NCBI GenBank assembly: GCA_023238725.1 | Contig: CM041550.1 | Span: 21,238,086-21,302,085, forward strand | Source of the DNA: Scortum barcoo | Taxonomy: Eukaryota; Chordata; Actinopteri; Centrarchiformes; Terapontidae | Reading direction: 5' to 3' | Length of the DNA stretch: 64,000 nucleotides | Part shown: piece after piece, positions 41,370 to 55,100 of the stretch | Position numbering within the stretch: the first letter of the stretch is position 1 | Layout: each line of letters begins with the position of its first letter | Notes under the pieces: generated by a model | Told to the model about the DNA's origin: nothing | What the model saw: the letters and a program-made list of their open reading frames with translations, nothing else | Databases searched by the model: none | Made by a program: the position numbers and the translations under genes

Positions 41370-44300
41370 AAATGATTACCAGAACAGAAAGGAACAGCAT
41401 ATAATTTATTGTTCCCGTAAGGAAATTTGTTCTGGAGTGTTCTGGAGTTGCCAAACAGAACATCCACATTACAGATGCTACATGCCTACATGAGTAACAT
41501 ATAACATCTAGCTCATCTAACACAGGACATGTACCACAATCCATAGCATAAATGTTGTACTGCACAAACTCCTCTACGTGTGACCTTGTTGTAGACTGCT
41601 ACTAAGAACATTGACTGAAACAGGCACAGCTGAGTTTTTTAACCATTTTAATTTAAAGTGTGGACCTCTTTATCTTCTGTCAGAAGGGAACAGCTCATAT
41701 TGTGAATACAATACATATATGAGAGGGATCACTGAGAACACTTCTTGCATGCTGTAATACACATTGACATCTTTCTGCCCTGTGATTATAATGGCCGTCT
41801 GTACCAAGTGTGAACCAACTTTCATTTGACTTTTACAGAGACATTTCCATACCATACTCATGTCTGGTTATGCTCTCTAAATTAATTAATTAATAAAGAG
41901 CAGAAGCGTGATTTTTTTTATCAACCCCTTAAAAATGCTGTTTGCATGAAAAGTACATTCTTTGAGGTCAATGATGTATTCCAGGAAAAGTTACGCTGAC
42001 TAATGCTGACTGACTCCGAGTACCAATGAACCAATGAAGCTTTTACATCTTGCCGTCTTTTCACTGCTGTTTGACTCCCACTACTTGTTGCATTGGCACT
42101 GAATCTGGCATTTAATAGGAATTTCTAATGCAGACTTGTGTCAGAATTACTTTTTTTTTTTTAATTCAAGGATATAAACACAGACACAGACAGGCATTTA
42201 ATGCATGATTACATACCAGTCAGAAAAACAAAAAATAAAGCACCCCAAAGCTGTCTGTCTACCCATCCCCCTTAAGAAATTAAAAAGAAAATTATAAAAA
42301 TAAATGTAAAAAAACACACAGGATCTGTACAACTGTTCATGTAAAAGCATTGGAGAATCAAAGACAAGCACGGTGAATGTAGATCAAATACACAACAGAC
42401 ATAATGACAAAACATCATGACAATTAAAAGAATTATGACAGACTCTTCAATGCTTCAGCCATGTCATTTACTAATTTTTGTAACTTAGAAATACACACCT
42501 TGTGCAAATGACAGATAAGTAATATAGCATTGCTCCCGTTAAAACCTTTTGAATCCCCAATGTCAACAGAACCAGCTTTAAGTTTTTTTTTTTTTTTATG
42601 AACTCTGTCCTAAATCCTTCCTTTTTCAGCAGAGTAGTGTGAAAACGCCACCTAGATGCACAAGGAGATACACGGCTAAACACCACTGCACAGAGCACAC
42701 GTAAACTTTCAGCCCTTGTGAGTGAAAGGATTCCTCTGTGGGGCTGTGGAATAGAGAAATAGAGAGTAAGGTCGAGGGAAAAGTGACACCTTCCTGAGAT
42801 GGGCTGTAAACCATCTGTGACTGGAGGAGATGGTGAGACTCCACGTTGTCCCAAACAATTAGAAAGCCCTCTGGATTCTGTCTCGCCCTCCTCTTTCCTT
42901 CCCTGGCACAAGTCTTTTAAATGAGAATTTGTGATCAGAATCCCAATCAGGAGGTTTTTTTTTTTTATTTCTTGAGTTTTGGATGTACACTCAACAGCTT
43001 TGACACTAGCATGAAAATGTGCAAAATGAAGCATAAATGCACAGAGAGGTGGCTGAGTTTGAGAGAGAAAACATTTCATGAAATGTGAAACATGGTGATT
43101 GAATGCATTTTGTACCAAAAAAAAAGGAAAAAAGGAAAGTGACATCTGCTGTGCTGTCCGTGTGAAGGGTTTAGAAAAAGTGAACTTGTATTGAGAAATG
43201 TGGCTTAGCTCTACTCTGCAAAAACTGAAAAAAAATCCCACAGGCCTATTAAAGCATATTGCAGCATTTCTGATTCATTTCTGCGACATACACTGCCACA
43301 GGATAGTCCAACGTGTGTGATAAAAAGTGATCTTATGTTTGTTGCGATGGAATTGTAGTTGGTGCCAGATTGTCGTGCTTTGATTGCATTAGTGCATTTT
43401 GGATGTGAGATCAACTCCTGAGCTGCATGTTGGTAAAGTGAACCGTGTGAAGAGTTTGGAACAATTGGGTTGGGCATGGGTGACCTGTTTTAAGAGCCTG
43501 GACTCGCATCATTTCTTAAGTGCAACACAGAATCTAGAGATGAGAGGAAATCTACAAAGGATTTGGACATGGCAAACAATTTTCAGTTGTGTATTCTTGA
43601 TTAACAAGGGTTATTTAATCTTGTCCAATCTATTTTAGCTTTGAAACACAGACTGTGATAACTGTCTTGTTACACCATGCTGTTTTACAGAGGGTTAGAG
43701 AATAATGATAAAATTGAGAGTGTAGTGATTAAACTGTGAGTGCTGACGGGAGAGCGTTCACCAACCTGACTGGTTGACAAGTGGCTCATTTACATCATCA
43801 CAACACAAACTTCATGCTGGGAAGCGATCTGGCAGGATGTGCTGTATTCTGTGACTCAATCAGCTCGTCTCTCATCACAGCCACTCAGAAGTGAAGCAGC
43901 AGAGCAGCCACTCTCTGTGGCTGGCTGTCAGGTTTGAGTACCAGTTCATACAAGGCAAGAGATGGGTTTGCTGGAAAGATGTCCTTTTTTTAACATAACG
44001 ACGTTAGCCAATTCTGTTCCGCTTTGACATTTAATTTCCTGCGAGAAAAGAATACCTCTATAAGTGCCGTTTTAGTTTTTATCAGCAGAGTCTGTGTAGC
44101 AGTGAACTATGTCCCTTTTTAAGTCAAGTAATGTGCCCAAGCAAGTCCTGTACTAACAGTATATTTCTGTATATTTCATCACTTGACAGATGCTGCGTAA
44201 ACAGTTTTAAAAATAACTTTCCTAAAAGAATTAGTCTCTTGGTGCAACTTTCCCCAGGTGAGATGAATGTTGAGCTGAAGCAGTGAGCCCTTATGAAAGA

Positions 44301-46560
44301 CAAGCAGCACAGTGATATGCAGTTACATTTCTGGAAAAGAAAAAACTCAGTGACACTTAAAGACACAATATGTGATTTCATTATGATTTCAGTATAAAAC
44401 CATGGGGAGCAATATCAGAACTTTTACCTTGGGATTTAGATTTTGTTCCTTTAAAGAATTCTAATTGGCTATAGTGAATATGAATGAAGACCATGTCTGA
44501 CTTATTTAAGAAAGAAAATCAATACTATTTGTAGCTTTTAGTAAAAAATAAATGAAACATAAATGGTGCAGAAACAATTGATGTGCTGATTAGAAAAAAC
44601 ATTTAATTTTAAATGGGCTAAAATTCCTGCTTTGCATTTTCCCTGTTTGGCTCCACTGAGCAAACTGTGAACCACTGCAAAATTATAATGGTGTCCACAG
44701 GAGCTGGAGCTGAAAATGGAAACAGAGCAAAAAAAAGGAAGGAATCAGTGGGAGAGCACAACAAAAGACAAAAATGAAGATTCAAGAAAAGCCCACAGAA
44801 CCTTTATAGGACCAAAGATCCTGACACCTTTATGAAACTTTGGCAAAAAACACAGCAGTAACAGTGACTGGATAACCATGTGAGCTTCTTATGCACTTAA
44901 CACTAACATTAAATAATCAACATTCAAATTCACATAATGTTTTTCTCCAGTTATAACTCACTCACACACTGAGTCATGTGCCCTTGTTTCAAAAGATCAG
45001 TATTGTGTTACTCATATCTCTAACAGGAAAGCAACCTCCAAAATTTGCAGCAGCCACATCCTTTGAGACGGTCTGGCTTTTGAGATGAACAATGATGAAA
45101 ATAGACTTGATTGAAGCTGCCGGGGGAGGTGCAGACAGTCAACCAGTGAATGTGCCTATTATAGAAGGGGTCAAAGACTGCATGACATCATATCCACCAC
45201 AATGAGAGAAATGGCAGTGAGGATTAGACATGACAAGCCCAGCACAGGGGAGGGATTAGGGGAAAAAAAGAAGTTAAGTGAAATGAAACGTCTTCCTTTT
45301 AAGAGCAAGTGGTTTCAACTCATGATGCCGTATTGGGAATAATTGTCAGCTATTTGCACCAATTAAATAAAAGTGAAAAGTGGTATTTGCCTTTTTGTCC
45401 CAGCCCCACTAATTATGTTAGGTTGCTAAAACATTTCATTAACACTGACAGCTCTCTTTTGCTTCAGAAGACGCTTAAAAGAGCCCTTTTTACACTCGCA
45501 AAGTGCCTCCAGAGGTATGTGCAATTACCTGGTGAAAGCAAGCAACACAACATTTAACATGAACTGAATGGGCTCTGGACAGGTTTTCACAGCGGGGGGG
45601 TCACATGGCTGTCATCAGGGTGGAGGGTCGGAACCCGCCCAGGCCAGCACTTCAGTGCGGCAAGGAGGCCTTTGCGGGATGCTGAAGAGGACTCATGAAA
45701 ATATAAGTGTGTGACCTTTTCAACTAATTGAGCAAAGGAAAAATAAGCATTCGGGTGTGAAATCATGCAATAATCATAGCCTATTCAAACTGTTTTCCAT
45801 GAGAGAGGGTGCACACTCCCAGGATCTATTTCTGTTTCTGCGAAAATGCATTAAAAAACTTTCTCATGAGTAAATGTACCGTTTTCCTGCCCTCGCTCGC
45901 TGTCTGTCCTCACTATTATTACAGCGCTAACATAAGGTTGTAAAGTGGCATATTTTACACCCATTACATGCTGTGTTAATGCTGGCCCACAAATGTCAAT
46001 TTGACATCTGCATGCCATCAGCAGCCACCATCTGAACAGGATGCCGTACACTGTGATATGCATGATGCGTGCGCTAAATGTATCAGGAGCCAGCAGGGAG
46101 AATCTGCCCACTTGTGCACTGTGCTACACACTGGGCAGCATAATTAGAGATTCATGCTCAAAGTGCTTTGTAAAAGTTACAGACTGTTTAAAGATTAGAT
46201 GAACAAGCGTGGGTTTTTACCCTGAATTACTGTTGGCAAAGCATGACAATTATTTGTGCTAATAAGTGAGGCGTCATCCACTCTCATGCATTCTAAAATC
46301 AACATGATTAAAGCACAAAGTGACACACTGAAGAGAAAAAAAAGAAAAGCTTTCTTCATCAGCACCAGGGACAGATCCTTCAACACCTTGGTCTCTAAAA
46401 ATACTGAATGAAAGGAAAACACTGTCAAAATATTGCAGTGACTCAGTTTAATATAAGTAGCTTTGATGCTATTAAATTGCAAGTTGACTGTAATGCTGTG
46501 AGTAGTTTGGTAAAAGCAATTTCTGATTAACACAAAAATGCTAATAATGATCATTTTGGT

Positions 46561-46758
46561 TTGATTGGTTCACAGCTAGCAGGTCCTGGGTTCAATCCCT
46601 GGTTAAGGCAGGCCCTTCTGTGTGGAGTTTGCATGTTCTCTCTGGGTACTCCTGCTTCCTCCCACAATCTGAAGACATGCAGTTAGGTTAATTGGCAACT
46701 CTAAATTGTCCCTGAGGTGTGAATGGTTGTCTGTCTTTCAATGTCCCTGTCTATGTTA
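46561..46758 (+). repeat. Dispersed fish repeat (SINE-like)
   Basis: It contains a tRNA B-box-like ggttcaatccc, followed by 'tgtgtggagtttgcatgtt', tcctcccacaatctgaagac, 'atgcagttaggttaattg', caactctaaattg and ggtgtgaatggttgtctgtc. This block order is a very common teleost interspersed repeat. The 3' part (gatggactggcgacc type) is absent here; a similar 3' fragment may be present at 2.33 kb. Confidence 0.7.
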
Positions 46759-47928
46759 AAATGTAACTTGACCTGTTAAGATGTTTTTGATTGAAATAGC
46801 TTTTGATTTCAGTAAATATGACCTCCTAATACTGCTAATTCAACAAATGACCATTTTCAGTTCTTTACAACCTATAAAATGTTGTGTCTGTTGTGCAGAA
46901 TAATTTGAAACAGTGCATTTTCAGTTTTTTATTTTTGAAAAAAATACTGTTATCAATGGGAGGTTCGTTCAATAACATTTGAATTATACTCTAATGGTTG
47001 ATGACTTGAAAATTATGCTGACTGAAAGTTGCATCGACTATTTAGGAAAATCAGAGAAAAATATCATTTGCATAATAATTTGGAACTAAAGCATGCTGAA
47101 TAGGTCCCACATATGATCAAAGACTCAGATGCTCTTAGCTTCACCAAAATCAATGTAAAATGATTCATAAGAATCCAGTTATTGTATACAAAATAAAAAA
47201 AGATATAACATAAAGCTAACCTATTTCCCCTTTTTTTAAGAATAGCTCTGATTTGTTGTACACCAGATGTCAGAGGGGTTGACATTATGCGTCCTAGTGT
47301 TACTTAGGCTTTATGTTTGATCCTTTGTTTTCAAAGCAGCGATATTTAGTACTTTTATTTAACAATGGATGACGTCACAGCTTATTGTTTAGCTGTCAGC
47401 AAACAACTTCGGTACTTTAGTATGAAATAGCTCCAAAAACCCAGTGTACACTTTACTGCTCAGCAGCAAACAGGATACAGGTAAAGTTAGCAACCAGCTG
47501 GTGAACGTAGTCAGCATTTAGCAGCTAAAAAGGAGCAGGAGACCAAAAGTACAACAGAAGAGTGATACTGGACTGATAGTGTTACCCCGTCTGATGGATA
47601 AAAGACACCAGGAAACATCGCTGATCTTCACAACATCATGTAGGGCCCCATTAAATCCATTTTATTTATTTTTTTAGATTCCGTGTTTCCATGTCCGTTA
47701 TAATTTTCCTGCATTTTGTGCTTGATGGTTGTATTACAGTGAAGTTGTTGAGTATTCTCATTCCATCTCAAAATAAAAAAAAAAAAAAAATTTGCAGAAG
47801 CATTTTCTCTTGCAGTAAACCCAGCAGGAGGCCAATGATGTGTGAGCCGTTTTTGGTGACATTATACTGAATATGAGTCAGGTTATTGAATATCGTTGTA
47901 GCATCTCTGCTTGGTGTTGCACTTTTTA

Positions 47929-47982
47929 GACGGTCCCTACATATCTTTCACACGGTCCCTTCATACTTTTGAGACGGTCCCT
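47929..47982 (+). repeat. Three-copy 22-bp tandem motif (ACGGTCCCT)
   Basis: ACGGTCCCT begins at 47930, 47952 and 47974, exactly 22 bp apart, with similar TWC-rich spacers. It lies about 1.2 kb upstream of the pth2r start. Confidence 0.8.
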
Positions 47983-48559
47983 TGTTATTCCGGCCCCTGA
48001 TGAAAGTGAAGTTCATTTAGTTGACTGTCTCTGGTTTATCAGCTTTCCCGAGCTTGTCTCTGGCTGGGTCCCTGGATACTCCCTGTGCTCTCTACCTGCA
48101 GTGTGTCACACAGACGAAGCTCCTCTGCTGGTGCTAATGTCACATGTCATTTCTCCGACGGAGCGGGAACAGGTGAGGGCTCTCGCGTGGCCCCCTGGGT
48201 AATTTGTGTCGTTTGGGTGGTTCATGCAGGGCCGGTATGACTCACAGAGGGGGTGGAGAGGAAGCAGAGGTCACGGTGAGTGTGTAGCTGTTAGATAATG
48301 TCTGCTTACTGCTAGTTATCGCTTTCACATTATGCGAAACACACAGGCAGCTTCTGCCAATAAAAGGTGCCTATAGCTCATATAATTAGACAACATACAA
48401 CAATAAGCCCTTTTCATATTTAAACGTTAATGTTAGCCTTATGTTTTGTCACTGTGCGTCCTTCAGGTGACATGGCGGCAGGATAAACGGCCATAAACAC
48501 GTCACTGTGTCAAAGTACGGCCGCTCGGTTCATTAAAGAAAATAAATTTGATGGAAATT

Positions 48560-49106
48560 CACAAACATGTTTCCGGTCACCGTCTAAAGTCTGGTGCTCA
48601 CGGTGACGCAGAGGGCGGGCGGCGCGTGCCAGGAATGAAAGCGCGCGCGGGGCAGCGCTCATGCCAAAGCCGCTAATGAGAGACACGTGACGCTTTTCAC
48701 CGTGACACTTGAACGTCAGGCTCACTTTATCCCACCCTCCTCCTCCTCCTCTCCCCAGTGGTGAGTGGTTCAAGTAGTTCTCACCTCACCCACAGACAGA
48801 CAGACGGACGGACGGACGGACTCCGGTGCCAGCGCGCGTCTCTGCAGCTCCGCCGGTGACTCGGCGTTCATATACGGGAAGACCTTTTTTCATTTGTCTT
48901 TCTTTCTGAGGAGCTTCGCGGGAGGAGGAGGAGGAGCTGGATGGGAGCAGCACGTGGAGGCGGCGGTCTGATGAAGTGGTCCGCGCCGCGCCGCGCCGGG
49001 CAGCTCAGCTCAGGACGGACTTTGTGCAACTTTCCCACCATGTGAGGATCCGGATTGATGTCGAGCTGCGGGAGGCTCGGGTCGAAGTGAGCGCGATCTG
49101 TAGACG
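48560..49106 (+). promoter_or_regulatory. pth2r: CpG-rich promoter and 5' UTR of pth2r
   Basis: Dense CpG and G+C (for example cgggcggcgcgtgcc, gcgcgcgcggggcagcg, ccgcgccgcgccgcgcc) run from about 48590 to 49130 in an otherwise AT-rich neighbourhood, directly upstream of the signal-peptide exon. A short GACA/GACG repeat lies at 48796-48821. No clear TATA box is seen. The transcription start is unknown. The 5' UTR presumably occupies the later part of this block. Confidence 0.65.
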
Positions 49107-52100
49107 ATGCCGGGGACGAAGGCGGACCGACGAACTATGAACTTGCTCCTGTGGATCTTAAACTTTTCCCTGTGCTGGACTGCGGCTGACGCACAGGTAA
49201 GCAAACATTATGCATGCACAATCTTTTTTTTTTTTTTTTTTTTTTTTTTTTGTGCTTATGATTTTTTCAAAATAAAATCTCCCTGTCCAGCCTAATAAAA
49301 CAAGTATTGATATAAAAACTAATTTCTCATTGTGACAGAATCGCCTGCAGAAATGATACACAGCATGATACACAGCAACATGACTCACTTAACCTCTGAG
49401 CAGCTCTGTTAACACGCAACTTGTTGATACCTGCTGTCTCTGCTCTCGCGGTTGACATTTTTGTGGATCTTCACAGAATCGCCATCGGCTCTGCAGGGAG
49501 TCGGTCTGCGCGCACCATGCGCTTCTGCAGCTGTCTTGTTCCTTATTTGAAGAGTTGTATTTCATTTCAGTTGTGTTCATTTTTACACCGTCTGGCGCTG
49601 TCACACACTCTGCACGCATTACATGCTTTTTTTCTTGTTGCAGACCGCTTTATTTTTATTGAGGTCTGCCCAGAATCTGATGGTGGTTTTTAATGGCATC
49701 AATAGGTAAAATGATAGCTGGTGCCAAACCCTAAAAAGAGTTCATCTAAATAATAACACAGCATTTCAAATGATTCCTTTTGTATTCTGGCAGTGATGAG
49801 CTGGTAAAGGCTCAACATTTCTGACAAGTACATCAAACTTGCAGGGTTATTAGCCACTGCCCTGTATTATAAACCATTCAGACCTCCTAAGAATAGAGTG
49901 TGGCGTTTCGAATTGGGAGCAGGAGAGGTGTCCTGCATTATCAGCACCACAGACAGCGACTGCAGCACCAGGGCCACTAAAAGCTCTGAATGAAAGGGAT
50001 AAGGTGTAGAAAAAAAACACTGCAAAGACAGCAACACTGTGCTGCCCTGAAATTGCAAAAAGAATAATGAATAGATGTGAAAAATATGATAAGATGTGAT
50101 ATCATACTTTCAAATATTTTCAGTGCCATTTTTCTTAGTTTCTTTAAAGCCCCAAGTCTGAGTCAGTAACTTGGAATTGTCTGATTCTGTAATTCAAAGA
50201 CCTTTTCAATTAAAAAAATGTGTCTGCTGGTGGGGATGTTTCCCATGTTGACATTAGAGGGCTATTTTCAAACTCCTCTAGTGAAGTGGGCTTTTGATTG
50301 ACTTCATTTAGTCAGGCCGACATCGTGTTGACTTCAGACAATTTCTAGTTGGGAGGGGGTGTTAATTTATTTCATTTTGCATTAACCAGTGAGAAGCCAG
50401 TGACCATTCAACAGTGGCTTTTCTAAGTCAGTTTAAACAGCCCGCACAGCAGGATCAATCTCATCCACACTTTCTGCCATTTAAGTTATCATTTTAGTTC
50501 AGTTAGTTATCTGTTTAGGAACACAACGTCCTCATTCTTAATCACACCAATAAACCCTGATAGCTCAACTGATTCTCTGAATGTGTTTGAATGACTGAAC
50601 AAATTGTGATGTGGGGAGATATTAACAGATCTATTTTATTTAGATGGGAATCTTTTTATGATTAGGATTTTCTAATGTTGATCCTTTGTAGATGTTTATG
50701 TGCATGAAGTGTTATGAAGAAAAAGAGGGAACCCTGGAACTGACATGGTCGAAATCCACACCTTGTCTACTTTTAAATGATACCTGGGCTTTGCCTGCAG
50801 GCAACCTAATATTTGCATATGAAAGGATCCTAGGATTCTTTTTTTTCCCAGTAACGTGGTGAGTGAACAAAATTAACTTACCAGCCATAAATCACATTTG
50901 GCCCTGGTTTTACATATGTGTTTCCAGAAGAACAGATCTATTAAAAGGGTTCAGGAAAGGAGAAAATATTTAACTTATTTTCTACTGCATATTGGGAGCA
51001 CAGATTGGTATTTTCTCAGTATCGCAGGGGGAATGAATCCCCCAAAGAATTCATGGTTGTGCCCTAGTGGACAACATACCATAGATTACTGTAGTTTGCT
51101 TTTATTTTCTGTAAAACTTAAGTCCTGACTCTTTACTGTTCCCTTCCCCCTCTATCCGTATCCTATGATATGACCCTATCTTCAAAAAGTAAGTTTTTAT
51201 GTTCAGCTGCAACATTTTTTCCAGTTGATTAAGTGGTGTGTTGATGTGCTGCACAGGAGCCACAGGGAGATGTTGGGCGGATGGTGGGCGTACAAAGCAC
51301 AGACTTTGATTCTGGAGACTGCAGTGTGTGTGATGTGTCTCATGTGGGGTTAAGTTAAAGCTACATAAATTTCAGAAAAAGATTGTTTACTTTAAGATGG
51401 TAGTTTAAGTATTGAAGATGTAAACACATACAGTCTTGTGTTTCAGGTCAATGTTGATTCTTTAAGTATTTAACCAAGAGTGGCCAGTGGTCTTCTTCAG
51501 TATCTTTAATTATCCAGGCATATGTCCAATGTAAGTCCAAGCTCTCATGTAGCTGCAGGTCATTGGAAATTGCTTCAGAAAGCCGCCTCTTCCACTGTAT
51601 GTGCTTACACCCACACTTAAGCATGTACATTACATTACATTAACAGTGGTGAGAGGACAGTCAGTATGCTTGGTTGATCCGCATAGCATTGAGTCAGAAA
51701 TGTAATTTTACATGGTTCTATTTGGCTTCGTACTTTGAATACAGTGTCATTCCTCTGGGCAAGCTGACAGGTTATGTGAGAGCTTGAATCCATAATAATG
51801 TGTTTAATCAAAATTTCAGTCCATAATCTCTGCAGACTGGTAAAGATGGTCATTAAAGGTAATGGCCACAAGACTATTGCATGCTATTACAGTGTGGTGC
51901 TAAGTACAGAAATATCTCATTTTGTAACACCTCTACAACTTTTCATTGACTTTAAATTACAGATGTGGGGAAGCACATGCTCTTATTTGAGGCCACAAAG
52001 GAGACTAATGGGTTCGGTATCACAGCTTGAACTGACTGCAGGCATTGACAATGTGTCCTGGATTTAAGCATCCAACTAACTCCCACATCAGAATGGGTCG

Positions 52101-55100
52101 GAGTTGGTCTGCTGCTATTACTACTTATATATTAGGGAAAAAATCTGAGTTTTTGGGGGGGAAAAAAAAAAAATCAAACTTCAAACAGGAAGTGTAAGAT
52201 AATAAATTTTTTCCATTCTACAAGTCTCAAGGGTATTCCACAGTTAAAGAGCTTAATTGCAGCTTTCATCAAGTAGCTGTGTGTGAAAAATGTGAATGAA
52301 AGAAACAGAGTGGAAGGCAGTCATGGACTCTTAGCGGGCCTTTTAATGAAGGATAATCTTTGATATAAGGGAAAGGTCTTTAAAAACAATACTAAAAGAT
52401 GCCTGCAATTAATTAAAGTGAATGCAATTCATATTGTCCAATACGACAAAAAATAATTTGCTTTAAGGGTTTTACAATTTTTACAGCATACACCACCCCC
52501 TGTCCTCAGACTCTTTGATGAGTGGAGGAAGTTGTTTTTCACATCTTGAACAGTAGCCCCAGTCATGTTTGACTTATACTGTGGATATCCATCCTTACAT
52601 CTTTACCCATTCTTATCGAGGGCCTCGTTGTGGTGGCAGCAGGCTAAGCGCAGTGTTAGTCAGATAACTTATTTACTTTCCAGCAAGCACCATGTTCCTC
52701 AAACACTAAGCAGAGTTCACTTAGCCAGATTGAGGCCAACTTCATCAATCACACAATGACATTTTGTGTGAATTATAAAAATCCTCTTGAATAAAGAATC
52801 GGTTAAAAGAAACACTATAGTGCTTCTTTTAATTTATAGCAAAATTATAGACTTTGTGTAAGATGCAAAAAGGTCAAAGCTCAAAATACTGGTCATATTC
52901 GCAGACTGACATAACTCACTGGAAAGAACTTAAATACAGAAACAAAGATAATTTGTGAAAGTATTTAAAAGTTACATTGAAAGTCAAAAAGTGGCTTTTT
53001 GCTCAGTGGTAGTGTGAAAAAGATTGCAAGCACAATAAGGGTTTGTGTCAACAGACAAATTGCTTGAGGCTTTAGTCGTCCTACAGTAATTCATTTGGTG
53101 ATGGATTTGTACTGATACAAGACTTAAGTCTATAGCATTGCTAGCAGTGGCTTGACACTCTAATACTCACTGCACAGCAGAAAACAACATTGTTGCACAG
53201 AGGAGGTCTGAACGTGCAGCTTTGTGCCAGACCGTGCAGTGTTTTGAATGCTACTGGTAAAACTTGTAACATTTGTAAAATAGATAAGAAGCCAGTATAT
53301 ATTGAGTGCATAGTCTCATAATATTCATGAGATACAAAAACATAATATTAAATGAAAACTGTGGAAAATCTGCTATGTTTTTTGTTTTCTCCGTTTGCTA
53401 TAAATTCTGGCCTGGCCCACAGCAGATGGTGTATGTCAAAATGTCCCAAATGTCACTGAAGAGGCAAAGAGGCTAAGGGTGAATTATGCACATTTTGATG
53501 CAGGGTTACAGATCTGATCTTGTTTGTTGTGCTTCACAGATGGGGTTTGATGGTCCTCTCTCCGCACAGGAGCAGATGTACATCCTTTATGAAATCAAAC
53601 TGCAGTGCTACCAGAACCTCTCCAACATTGACCTGGGGTCCACAGGTACAAAACGTGCACAGAAAGTTACTTTTCCATAAAATGCTTCACAATTCTGTGA
53701 TCAGAATTTTGTTAATATGTAATCAAGCTGTCATTTCAGATGCAAATCACATTTAGTTGCTTTCCACATTTCCGTTCTTCATCATGGTTTTACAGTGACA
53801 GCAAGTTTGAATGGTATTTTAAGTTAACATTTTTATTGAATTTTCAGTCATGCAAAATTTGACAAAAAAAAAACAAAAAACAACAATGAACTCCAACATT
53901 AAAGGCTGGGAGGAAGCAAATATTTAAATCCAGCATTTCCACAGACTGTGCCTAGCTTTTCATCCACAGCAATACAAACATGGTCCCACTGTTCCCCTCC
54001 TCCTTGTGTGTTGTAGAAATACTGGCACACAGCTTCAGTCAAAAGCGTGACAGGGCTGCCTTGCCTTTTTAAGATCACAAAGCTATCACCGGACAGTCAC
54101 TGTTAGGGGAAGAGTTTAAGGGATGGCCAATTAAAAAGTGTGATATTGTCAGATGTACATTTTCTTTTGGGGAACTTTGGCATTTTCAGTTACTTCCTGT
54201 CACGAAATGTGCAAGCTTGAAATTTTTTTTAGCTGAAATGTTAAAACGTAAGATTATTACTACTTTCAAAGGTAGCCTTTTTGACTTGATTAATATTTAT
54301 CCTTGTGAAAGAATGCTCAGTGGTGATGTAAGATGAATTATGTCACTTGAGTGAATAGAAAGAGAATTGCTTTTTACAATGTTTTCTATATGCACAGTTA
54401 TTTTGTGGTTGGAGCAGAGAGGAGATGAGTCAGCAGATTAAATTTTTAGAGCATCCATTTGGCTTCCAGTTTTGTCCATAAGTGGCTCTCGCATTTCTGA
54501 CTCAGCTGTTTTTTTTATATTCTATACATCCTGGGCAATACAAGCCTCTGACATCCATTGGTGTGTGTTGATAGCTTTGGGTGTCAAAAGGCAAAGGAAC
54601 ATGTGCTTCTTAGAGTTAATGTAGAGTTAAGATTCAGTACACGCAAAATGTTAAGATAAGGTATTTAACTGAGTGTGTGGGAGGCTCATCAGCAGTCAAG
54701 TCAATGAGACAATGTATGATATATGGCTTAATTTCTTGTTATGTAAAGTACACTTTAGATGTCATTACCTTTTAGACATATATTCAGGTGCTCAAGTGAT
54801 TTAAAATCCAAGAACAGGTAATTAAAGTCAACTATGAACTTTCTGACAAATTGTGTTGTATTGTGAGCAGCCATCTCAAGTTTTGTAAGCAAAACTCTGA
54901 GGAGTATTTCAGACTTACACCAGAAAACATGTACATTGTTTTGTTTTTTATTGATTTGGGCATTTTAAACTCTAAACCTGTCTGCTCTGCTTTGAGACTG
55001 TGGTTAATAAGCCACAAAGATGAAAACACAATGTAAAGTTATATAAAATCAGCAAGGAATGTGAGAGACTAACAAAAGACGAATATCTCTACCGCATATT

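Larger units (their letters stand above)
41370..48560. other. Intergenic stretch upstream of pth2r, no recognisable gene
   Basis: AT-rich DNA. On the minus strand 42471-43241 stays open for 256 codons, but it begins with GTG, is low in complexity and shows no domain, so I do not call it a gene. A dispersed repeat lies at 46.56-46.76 kb. A 22-bp tandem motif lies at 47.93-47.98 kb. G+C rises from about 47.97 kb towards the pth2r promoter. The stretch at 45.85-46.14 kb reads as complex, non-repetitive sequence and could be a conserved regulatory element; this is a guess from texture only. Confidence 0.5.

Noticed and set aside
42471..43241. 256-codon open frame on the minus strand, the longest in the window
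   Set aside because: The first codon is GTG rather than ATG. The translation is rich in Phe, Ser and Lys runs from A/T tracts and shows no domain or splice context. A frame of this length is uncommon but plausible by chance in 64 kb.
47969..48202. 77-codon frame upstream of pth2r
   Set aside because: No recognisable family and no splice partner; it lies in G+C-rich promoter-flanking DNA where stops are rare.
51440..51640. Possible coding piece on the minus strand in pth2r intron 1
   Set aside because: The 60-codon frame has fairly ordinary amino-acid use but no recognisable motif or neighbour.
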